From NCBI GenBank assembly GCA_016713035.1, contig JADJPW010000004.1, positions 434,001-498,000 of the forward strand: a stretch of 64,000 bases of DNA, written 5' to 3'. The position numbers and the translations under genes were made by a program. The number at the start of each line of letters is the position of its first letter. The first letter of the stretch is position 1. The notes beneath the pieces were generated by a model. It had not been told where the DNA came from, did not search any database, and worked only from the letters and a program-made list of their open reading frames with translations. Positions 57,570 to 64,000 of this stretch are shown one piece after another. Source of the stretch: Verrucomicrobiaceae bacterium (GTDB lineage: Bacteria > Verrucomicrobiota > Verrucomicrobiia > Verrucomicrobiales > Verrucomicrobiaceae).

Positions 57570-59948
57570 GTGCTGCGTATGTGTGCCAGCGTGGGCCGAT
57601 TCAATGCCTGGGCGCGGCTCAATCCGCTCTTGCTCGCCGCATTTGCCGCAGCAGGGGGCCTGCTCATCGCGGAGTATGGTGCCATCGACTCCCCCAGTGC
57701 CTGTGGCGCGGCGCTGGGGCTCAGTGCGCTGGCTTTGATGTGGCGGCGTGTGTGGCTGGCGCTGGTGGCATGCATCGGTGTCTTTGCCGCACTGCATGCC
57801 CTGCATCTGGAGGCGACTTTTCGTCATCCGCTGCGTGCCATGCTGCTATCTCAGGCAGAGAGCCGCGCAGTGGTGACGGTGCGTGGTAGTCTGCGGCCTG
57901 ATCACGAATCCCGCGTGCTGCCGAATCGGGCGAATGCGGCCATCCATTTTCACAGCGTGGTGTTCGCGGATGGTAGGAGCATTCAGCAAACGGGTGAGTT
58001 GCTAGTGAGGCTGCCACGTGGGGTGAGCTTCCCCGGTGCAGGGCAGTATGAGCTGCGGGGTGTGCTGCACGTGCCGCGTGTGCGGATGAATCCGGGCGGC
58101 TTTGACTCCGAGACGCACTCTTTGCGGCGTGGATTCGTGGGCCGCATCGACGCGGAGGCGGTGCGTGTGCTCCCTGGCCGTGGTGAGCCGCTGCGCTGTG
58201 CTTTGCTGGATGCGGCAGAGGCCTCACGGAGCTGGATCGCAGAGCGACTAACGCGTGGCATCGCGCAGGATGCGGCCACGGCAGGTGTGATCCGTGCGAT
58301 GGCGCTGGGCGTGGCCGAGGAGGCGCAGGAGGAGGTGGAGGAGGCTTTTCGAGATAGTGGTACGCTGCATGTTTTCGCCGTCAGTGGACTACACGTCGGT
58401 CTGCTAGGCATCATCATCGGCCAGATGCTACGGATGCTGCGCCAGCGCCGCTCGCGGGTGGTGGTGGCGATGATCACGACGGTCTTTGTCTATGCCTTCA
58501 TCACGGGCTGGCGCCCTTCGGCGGCACGCTCGGCGTGGATGATCGCGGTGATGCTGCTCTCCACGCTGGCGGATCGCCGCTCCTCGCTCCAGAACTCCCT
58601 GGGCCTGGCCGCGCTGCTGGTGCTGGTGGCGGATAGTCATCAGCTTTTCTTAGCAGGCTTTCAGCTGAGTTTCGGTGTGCTGTGGGGCATCTCGATGTGG
58701 TCGGACTCGCTCTCCGAAAAACTGCGCCCATGGATGGAGCTCGATCCTTTTCTACCTGATCGACACGCGAGCTGGTGGCAGCTCCGCATGCGTGATGCAC
58801 GGCGCTGGATCGGTGGGAATCTGGGCGTGTCAGTGGCGGCATGGTTGGGCAGTGTTCCTTTCATTTGGCTGCATTTTCAGAGCATCACGCCCGTGGCCGT
58901 GGTGGCAAATCTGGTGCTGGTGCCGCTCTCCACGCTATCACTGGCAGTGACATGCATGGGCATGATCAGCGCGGCGCTGCATCTCAGCGGCCTGCTTTCC
59001 ACGATCAATTGTGCGAACTGGGCCCTAGCTCGTGCGATGATCTACTGCGCGGCGTGGTTCGCGGCGCTGCCTGGGGCGAATCTCCACGTCAGCTCCACTC
59101 CGCGCTCAGCAGAGGTTTTTGCGACGTGGCATGTGCTGGATATGCCGGATTGCGGTGCCGCAAACCACCTGCGTGTGGATGGGCGTGACTGGCTGCTCGA
59201 TACAGGTCATACGCAGGATTACCGTGCTCAACTGAAGCCTGCGCTGCGCCACGCAGGCGTGAATCACCTGGAGGGCATCTTCCTCAGTCACAATGATCGT
59301 GACCACGTCGGCGCGGTGGATGCGGTAGCGCCAGATTTTGGCCATCCACCACTCTATCTCAGTGCGGTGGAACAAGAGATGGCCGCCCCGGCAAACTCGG
59401 TGCTGCACAGCCTGCAAAGCGGCTCGCTCACCCCCTTGCTCAAGGCTCTACCCACCGATGCAGGCCTCTGCCCAGGTGCGGATGAAAAAAACACGCGTCT
59501 CATCTGCCTGCATCCCGGCACCCATGCACGCACCGGACGTGGCGATGATCGCGCCATGGTGCTGCGGGCAGATCTACACGGCTGGCGGCTGCTGTGGACG
59601 AGCGATGCGGGCTGGAACACCGAGCAGGCTCTGCTGGAGTCCGGCGCAGACATCCGCTGCGACGTCCTCATCCAGAGCCACTGCGAGAGCGATGAAGCAG
59701 GCTCCCCGGAGTTCCTCCAAAAAGCGGCTCCGAGGGTGGTCATCCACGCTGCAGAGCCTGGTCGTCTGTTGCTGAAAATGCCCGCGAGGCTGGAGTCCTG
59801 GTGCACCGAGCAGCGGGTGCCTTTGCTCAATCCATCTGCCACCGGCGGCATCAGGATCGAGCTGCAAGCAGATGAAATGCGCGTCCAACCCCTGCGCGGT
59901 GCCGCCGAGCTCGCCCTTCGACGAAAACAGGCCGTAGCAGTTGAATAA
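57570..59948 (+). CDS. comEC: ComEC/Rec2-type DNA uptake channel protein
   Basis: The 792-residue protein has an N-terminal DUF4131 region with hydrophobic helices and an OB-like domain (RAVVTVRGSLRPDHESRVLP). The polytopic competence domain follows (FRDSGTLHVFAVSGLHVGLL, GWRPSAARSAWMIAVMLLST, LAGFQLSFGVLWG). The C-terminal metallo-beta-lactamase domain has FLSHNDRDHVGAVDAV, DCGAANHLRVDGRDWLLDTG and WTSDAGWNTEQALL. It imports single-stranded DNA across the inner membrane during natural transformation. The start is GTG 57570; ATG 57579 is equally plausible. Confidence 0.92.
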   Translation: MLRMCASVGRFNAWARLNPLLLAAFAAAGGLLIAEYGAIDSPSACGAALGLSALALMWRRVWLALVACIGVFAALHALHLEATFRHPLRAMLLSQAESRAVVTVRGSLRPDHESRVLPNRANAAIHFHSVVFADGRSIQQTGELLVRLPRGVSFPGAGQYELRGVLHVPRVRMNPGGFDSETHSLRRGFVGRIDAEAVRVLPGRGEPLRCALLDAAEASRSWIAERLTRGIAQDAATAGVIRAMALGVAEEAQEEVEEAFRDSGTLHVFAVSGLHVGLLGIIIGQMLRMLRQRRSRVVVAMITTVFVYAFITGWRPSAARSAWMIAVMLLSTLADRRSSLQNSLGLAALLVLVADSHQLFLAGFQLSFGVLWGISMWSDSLSEKLRPWMELDPFLPDRHASWWQLRMRDARRWIGGNLGVSVAAWLGSVPFIWLHFQSITPVAVVANLVLVPLSTLSLAVTCMGMISAALHLSGLLSTINCANWALARAMIYCAAWFAALPGANLHVSSTPRSAEVFATWHVLDMPDCGAANHLRVDGRDWLLDTGHTQDYRAQLKPALRHAGVNHLEGIFLSHNDRDHVGAVDAVAPDFGHPPLYLSAVEQEMAAPANSVLHSLQSGSLTPLLKALPTDAGLCPGADEKNTRLICLHPGTHARTGRGDDRAMVLRADLHGWRLLWTSDAGWNTEQALLESGADIRCDVLIQSHCESDEAGSPEFLQKAAPRVVIHAAEPGRLLLKMPARLESWCTEQRVPLLNPSATGGIRIELQADEMRVQPLRGAAELALRRKQAVAVE

Positions 59949-59990
59949 CGGCACGATCCAGCTTTCCCTGGGCGTTCTCAGATCACCGCC

Positions 59991-60905
59991 ATGTCCACAC
60001 GCCGTCACTTCATCACCACCAGTCTCAGCGCCCTCGCTGCCTCCTCTGCATCCGCTATCGAGCCCATCGTCCGCCCCGGCAAAAGCCGCATGCAGCTCGG
60101 CGTGGCCGCATACAGCTTCCGCGAGTACTTCCAATGGATGCGTGACAAGGAACAAAAGCCCAAAAGCGACCGCAAGCCCTGGAGCATCCTGGACTTCATC
60201 GACTGGTGCGGTGACAACAACGTGGCTGGAGCCGAGGTGACGAGCTATTTCTTCCCACCCGATGTGGATGAGGCCTTTTTGCTCGAAGTGAAGCGCCGCG
60301 CTTACCTGCGCGGTGTGCAGCTCACTGGCACTGCCGTGGGCAATAACTTCGCTTTGCCAAAAGGTGACAAACTCAGCGAACAGATCGCCTACACGAAAAA
60401 ATGGATCGACTACGCCGCCATCATGGGTGCGCCGCACATCCGCGTCTTTGCCGGTGCCAAGGAAAAAAGCCTCAGTGAAGAAGAGGCGGTGGCGAACTGC
60501 CTCGCCTCCTACCAAGAGTGCCTCGACTACGCAGGTAAAAAAGGCGTCTTCCTTGGCCTAGAGAACCACGGCGGCATCGTCGCACTGCCGGATAACCTGA
60601 TCAAAATGGTGCGTGCCGCGAAAAGCCCTTGGGCAGGCATCAACCTCGATAGCGGCAATTTCCACACAGCGGACCCTTATGCAGATCTGGCCAAAATCGC
60701 CCCGTACTCGGTCAACGTGCAGCTCAAGATGGAAATCAAGCGTGAGGGAGCAAAGGAAGGCGAGCCCAGTGATGTGAAGCGTGTGATCCAGATCATGCGC
60801 GATGCGAATTACCAAGGCTGGTTCACCCTGGAGTTTGAGACAAAAGAAGACCCATTTGTCCGAGTGCCAGAGATTTGCGACATGCTCAGGCCGCTGCTGG
60901 CATAG
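59991..60905 (+). CDS. Tat-exported sugar phosphate isomerase/epimerase-like TIM-barrel protein
   Basis: The 304-residue protein has a twin-arginine-type signal (MSTRRHFITTSLSALAASSA). An AP-endonuclease-2-like TIM barrel follows: MQLGVAAYSFREYFQWMRDK, DFIDWCGDNNVAGAEVTSYF, GKKGVFLGLENHGGIVALPD (metal-binding Glu and His), WAGINLDSGNFHTADPYADL, ending GWFTLEFETKEDPFVRVPEI. Acidic and His metal ligands are in the expected positions. It probably isomerises a sugar in the periplasm; such genes are multiplied in Planctomycetes-Verrucomicrobia genomes. Confidence 0.88.
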   Translation: MSTRRHFITTSLSALAASSASAIEPIVRPGKSRMQLGVAAYSFREYFQWMRDKEQKPKSDRKPWSILDFIDWCGDNNVAGAEVTSYFFPPDVDEAFLLEVKRRAYLRGVQLTGTAVGNNFALPKGDKLSEQIAYTKKWIDYAAIMGAPHIRVFAGAKEKSLSEEEAVANCLASYQECLDYAGKKGVFLGLENHGGIVALPDNLIKMVRAAKSPWAGINLDSGNFHTADPYADLAKIAPYSVNVQLKMEIKREGAKEGEPSDVKRVIQIMRDANYQGWFTLEFETKEDPFVRVPEICDMLRPLLA

Positions 60906-60939
60906 CGCAAATACCCGCCCATCCGCTAGATCCCTCCAC

Positions 60940-62199
60940 ATGCACATCCACCTCTTACCACTAGGCAGCGCGGGAGATGTCTTTCCCCTGATGTGGCTGG
61001 GCCGCCTCCTGAAAGCCCGTGGTCATGAGGTGACGATGATCACGTCCTGTCTATTTGAGAAACACATCCTGGATCAGGGGCTGAAATGCGTGCCCCTGGG
61101 CCGTGCTGAGGATTTTGAGGCCTTGCTCCAAGATCCACGCATCTGGCAGCTTTTGCAGGGCCCGAAAGCCTTGTTCGAGGAGGCTATCAAGCTGGCAGAA
61201 ACCTATTTATCCGCCGTGGAGAGTCATCCACCCGTGGATTTGATCCTAGCGCCCGTGACAGCCATCGCAGGACGGCTCGCACGGGAGAAGCTGGGCGTGC
61301 CGCTGATCACCATGCACATGCAGCCAGCACCTGTGATGAGTGCGTATGAGCCGCCGCTACTGCATCCGGCCTTTAAGAGCTTCCGCACACGCCCCCTGTG
61401 GTTCAAAAAGCTCATTCTATCTCTGCCGAACCCAGTCGATTTCATCGTGATGCCGAAATTGCGTGCCTTGTGCAAACAAAACGGCGTGGCCCCTCCTCGC
61501 AGCTTTTTTCGGGATTGGTGGGACTCGCCCGATGGCACGCTGATGCTTTTCCCCGACTGGTTCGCAGCTCCACAGCCAGACTGGCCGCGAGAGATGCTCC
61601 AGTGGACATTCCCGCTAGAGGACCTAGGCGGTGGGAAAGCACTCTCGCCAGAGCTTGCCGCCTTTCTAGACGCTGGAGAGCCGCCCGTGCTCTTTACCGC
61701 AGGCAGTGCGAACAAGCAGGCCGCCCGCTTTTTCCAAACAGCCGTGGAAAGCATGCGCAGACTCGGCAGGCGTGCGATGCTACTGACTCGCTACCCGTCC
61801 CAGGTGCCTGCGGATCTGCCGCCGGGCTGCATCGTGGTGGAGTATGCACCTTTTAGCCACCTGCTACCGCGTGCCGCAGCTCTGGTCCATCATGGCGGCA
61901 TCGGCACGCTCTCACAGGCCTTTGCCGCAGGTGTGCCCCAGCTCATCATGCCCATGGCACATGATCAGCCAGACAATGCAGACCGCATCGAGCGCATGGG
62001 AGCAGGCCTGAGCATCCAGCCAGACCACTTTGAGCCCGAGCGTGTCACGGCAGCACTACGCCGCTTGCTCACCGAGCCCTCTTTCCGAGAGACCTCGCAG
62101 AAGTACGCCGGGCTACTCGCCGTGAAACCAGATACCGACGTGCTACTGCGCTGGGTCGAATCACATGCGAAACACCCAGTGACTCGCGCCACACCCTAG
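60940..62199 (+). CDS. GT1-type glycosyltransferase
   Basis: The 419-residue GT-B glycosyltransferase begins MHIHLLPLGSAGDVFPLMWL, with the Gly-rich N-terminal acceptor loop. The C-terminal nucleotide-sugar motif is AALVHHGGIGTLSQAFAAGV followed by PQLIMPMAHDQPDNADRIE, the H-H-G-G-x-G-T...D-Q...N-A signature of UGT/MGT-like enzymes acting on lipids or small hydrophobic acceptors. The start at 60940 removes a non-homologous upstream extension that overlaps the epimerase gene. The acceptor is unknown. Confidence 0.9.
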   Translation: MHIHLLPLGSAGDVFPLMWLGRLLKARGHEVTMITSCLFEKHILDQGLKCVPLGRAEDFEALLQDPRIWQLLQGPKALFEEAIKLAETYLSAVESHPPVDLILAPVTAIAGRLAREKLGVPLITMHMQPAPVMSAYEPPLLHPAFKSFRTRPLWFKKLILSLPNPVDFIVMPKLRALCKQNGVAPPRSFFRDWWDSPDGTLMLFPDWFAAPQPDWPREMLQWTFPLEDLGGGKALSPELAAFLDAGEPPVLFTAGSANKQAARFFQTAVESMRRLGRRAMLLTRYPSQVPADLPPGCIVVEYAPFSHLLPRAAALVHHGGIGTLSQAFAAGVPQLIMPMAHDQPDNADRIERMGAGLSIQPDHFEPERVTAALRRLLTEPSFRETSQKYAGLLAVKPDTDVLLRWVESHAKHPVTRATP

Positions 62200-62244
62200 G
62201 TGCTGCCATGACCAAGCCACAGCCACCCAGCCTGTCCCCGACCG

Positions 62245-62559
62245 ATGCGTAAAACCAAAAACGACCAAGGCAAGACCGACTACATCGCGGACCCCGCCTC
62301 CACCGAGGTCCTCTGTGCCCGCTTCTACGATCTGAAGACCGCCAAGCCCATCTTCGCCGGTGCCGACGACGGCATCGTGTACTCAACCTTCCAAGAAATG
62401 GCCGCCAAAAACAAAGTCGCCTACGACTTCTTCAGCACCCGCCCCGCCGAACTCCGCGACATCAAGTATGATCAAACCGCTGCTAATCATAACATCTCTG
62501 ACATTGCTTGCTGCATGCACAAGCCAAGTAAACTTGCCTTATGTTGCACAAATCGATGA
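62245..62559 (+). pseudogene. C-terminal remnant resembling family-10 pectate lyase
   Basis: Residues 13-78 (DPASTEVLCARFYDLKTAKP, IFAGADDGIVYSTFQEMAAK, NKVAYDFFSTRPAELR) match the C-terminal tail pattern of PL10 pectate lyases, where FYDL.T..P.F..RDG..Y and 'YxWYG' occur. The remainder of the enzyme, including its catalytic domain and signal peptide, is missing upstream. The frame loses resemblance exactly where the lipoprotein gene begins (about 62470). It is a decayed fragment; the family identification is an inference from a short tail. Confidence 0.5.
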
Positions 62560-63001
62560 ACTGGATGCTCCAAAGGTGCGTTGGTCCCCAAAAGACTCCG
62601 TTCACACTTACGCATCACTGACGCTTATCGATTCAAAGTCTGCCAAAGAGCTCGCTCGTGTTCGCAGTGTATTCGATGAGGATTGGGTTGCATCTATGGG
62701 CCGTCCGGAAGGCGATTCAATCAGCACGTTTCGCAGCCCAACGAATACCACGATCGTCGTTCACGAATGTGCCTCCGAATCTTCACCAAACGAGCACTTG
62801 GCGATTTTCACCAAAGACAGCAGTTCCGGCACATGGACTGTCCAATCGACATTTCCACCTCACAAACCCGACTTTCTATACGGACACTATGGAGTAACGC
62901 GTGGAGTAGACGATAACCACCTATACTACCAGTTTCCAGACGGTATACTTAGACGCATAGAACTAACATCACTTCCGCCTAGAGACATGACACTACCATG
63001 A
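62468..63001 (+). CDS. Lipoprotein of unknown function in lower-GC DNA
   Basis: The 177-residue lipoprotein has a signal MIKPLLIITSLTLLAAC with lipobox LAAC. The mature part has a beta-rich, Asp/Ser-rich content (VRWSPKDSVHTYASLTLIDS, EHLAIFTKDSSSGTWTVQ). Base composition is more AT-rich than the neighbouring genes. The start lies within the pectate-lyase remnant, and its stop overlaps the next gene's start (ATGA). This suggests a transferred cassette gene, though the coupling points to co-expression. No family recognised. Confidence 0.65.
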   Translation: MIKPLLIITSLTLLAACTSQVNLPYVAQIDELDAPKVRWSPKDSVHTYASLTLIDSKSAKELARVRSVFDEDWVASMGRPEGDSISTFRSPTNTTIVVHECASESSPNEHLAIFTKDSSSGTWTVQSTFPPHKPDFLYGHYGVTRGVDDNHLYYQFPDGILRRIELTSLPPRDMTLP

Positions 63002-64000
63002 CCTACAAACAGGTCGTTTGGCCTCTCCTCTTTTCTTCATTCGTCATTTTGATTTCGTCATTGGCGGCGCAGCCGCCGAACATGCTCCTCGGCACGCAGG
63101 CCATCGGCGCGCGGTATCAGTTCACGAAAGACGAGCCCTTGCTAGAGAGTGCGAAGCTGATCGCGGAGCTGGGGTCGGGCATCATGAAGTTCTCGATCTC
63201 GAAGCAGGCCTCGTTTGGCAAGATGAAGGCGAATGTGCTCAACAATGATCTGGGGCTGAAAACCCTCGCGGAGATTGCCGCGAAGGACCCGACGCATCGC
63301 GCGGTGCTCGACATGCCGTTCACGCACGTTTTCATCTGGGCCTATCCCTTCACCACGCATGGCAGCGCGGGCGCGTTCAAGCCTGAGGAACGCGATTTGG
63401 AGGAACGCGAGATGTTTGACCTCACCGCGCACCTGCTGCGCACTTACAGTGGCAGCGGCAAAAAATTCTACCTCGGTCACTGGGAGGGCGATTGGCACCT
63501 GCGACCGCACTTTGACCCTAAACAGCCCTTCCCCGAGCACTTTGGCGACAATTTCATCGCCTGGCTCAAGGTCCGCCAGCAGGCCATCGACGACGCAAAG
63601 CGCGACACGCCGCATCAAAACGTCGAAGTCTGGCACTACACCGAGGCAAACCTCGTCGAGCCCTTCCTCAAAGGCGGCCAATGCCTCACCAACGACATCC
63701 TCCCGCAGGTAGATGTCGATTTCGTCAGCTACTCCTGCTACGACAGCTTGCAGCGCGGCATCCGCGACGATCTCCACGCCTCGCTCAACCACATCGAGTC
63801 GAAGCTGAAGCCCAAGCCAGGCATTCCCGGCAAACGCGTCTTCATCGGCGAATACGGCTTCCCCGCGCGTCGCTACTCGCCGGAGGTGCAAAACAAAAAG
63901 AGCATCGAGACCATGATCGCCGCGCTCGAATGGGGCTGCCCCTTCGTGCTCTACTGGGAACTCTACGACAACGAAGGCACCCCCGATAAACCGGGCGGTT
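62998..64000 (+). CDS. Exported TIM-barrel-like glycosidase candidate, partial at the window end
   Basis: The open frame continues beyond 64000. It starts ATG 62998 with the signal peptide MTYKQVVWPLLFSSFVILIS ending LAA. The mature part reads as a TIM-barrel glycoside-hydrolase-like fold: LGSGIMKFSISKQASFGKMK, HVFIWAYPFTTHGSAGAF, FYLGHWEGDWHL, VEVWHYTEANLVEPFL, VDFVSYSCYDSLQRGIRDDL, VFIGEYGFPARR and FVLYWELYDNEG. The two Glu positions (HWEGDW and IGEYGF) sit where a clan-A acid/base and nucleophile pair would. No specific family could be named. The frame is coupled to the lipoprotein upstream. Confidence 0.75.
   Translation, partial: MTYKQVVWPLLFSSFVILISSLAAQPPNMLLGTQAIGARYQFTKDEPLLESAKLIAELGSGIMKFSISKQASFGKMKANVLNNDLGLKTLAEIAAKDPTHRAVLDMPFTHVFIWAYPFTTHGSAGAFKPEERDLEEREMFDLTAHLLRTYSGSGKKFYLGHWEGDWHLRPHFDPKQPFPEHFGDNFIAWLKVRQQAIDDAKRDTPHQNVEVWHYTEANLVEPFLKGGQCLTNDILPQVDVDFVSYSCYDSLQRGIRDDLHASLNHIESKLKPKPGIPGKRVFIGEYGFPARRYSPEVQNKKSIETMIAALEWGCPFVLYWELYDNEGTPDKPGG

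Overview
The window reads as a chromosomal segment of a Verrucomicrobiota bacterium, most likely a Verrucomicrobiaceae/Prosthecobacter-type organism. This is inferred from gene content: planctomycete-type cytochrome PSCyt1/DUF1549/DUF1553 plus DUF1501 pairs, PQQ-like beta-propeller proteins, LamG-containing giant secreted proteins, sulfatase next to sulfotransferase, many type II secretion/pilin-like pseudopilins, and moderately high GC. No rRNA, tRNA, CRISPR array, integrase or transposase was recognised.

Layout. 1-5.7 kb: the tail of a probable recG, a small membrane protein, a frameshifted PQQ beta-propeller gene, a bifunctional-nuclease-family protein, a gamma-carbonic anhydrase, an HU gene with a clear terminator, and an aquaporin. 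5.7-12 kb: three large exported proteins on the minus strand (LamG/glycosidase-like, DUF4350-like, single-haem c-type). 12-19.7 kb: divergent bioB and metH, an MnmM-like methyltransferase, and a lemA-TPM-TPM operon.

19.8-25.2 kb is the most interesting part. An ARM/HEAT-like protein, a SWIM zinc-finger protein and a retron reverse transcriptase lie in one transcription direction. The first two genes overlap. A 314-nt non-coding gap before the RT gene holds a 19-bp interrupted inverted repeat (a1/a2-like) that brackets several hairpins. The RT has the retron-specific NAxxH and VTG motifs plus YADD. I read this as a complete retron of the ARM + WH-SWIM + RT architecture (type XIII as I remember the classification), a probable anti-phage system whose effector mechanism is not established as far as I know.

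25.2-37.4 kb: an FAD oxidoreductase, glmS, a sulfotransferase with an in-frame stop, a sulfatase, a KdpDE-like two-component system beside a broken kup K+ transporter, a GYF_2 protein and modBC. The histidine-kinase gene and kup share a 21-bp motif at the same distance from their start codons, a candidate K+-responsive operator. 37.5-49 kb: alaS with two lineage-type insertions, pseudopilins, a frameshifted PSCyt1 protein, DUF1501 and small exported proteins. 49-64 kb: housekeeping and metabolic genes (an IF-1 with a repetitive N-terminal extension, mtnA, a U32 peptidase, a nitrilase-family amidase, comEC, a glycosyltransferase), then a pectate-lyase remnant invaded by a lower-GC lipoprotein gene, and a partial secreted TIM-barrel-like protein running off the end.

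Two general traits stand out. Many genes have a sigma70-type -35/-10 box ending only 6-10 nt before the start codon, which implies leaderless mRNAs. Several otherwise intact genes (PQQ protein, PSCyt1, kup, sulfotransferase) are broken by one or two point lesions, so either pseudogenes or sequence errors are present. Apart from the retron RNA gap, no stretch longer than about 300 bases lacks a gene. The remaining gaps hold promoters, terminators or short interspersed repeats as listed.
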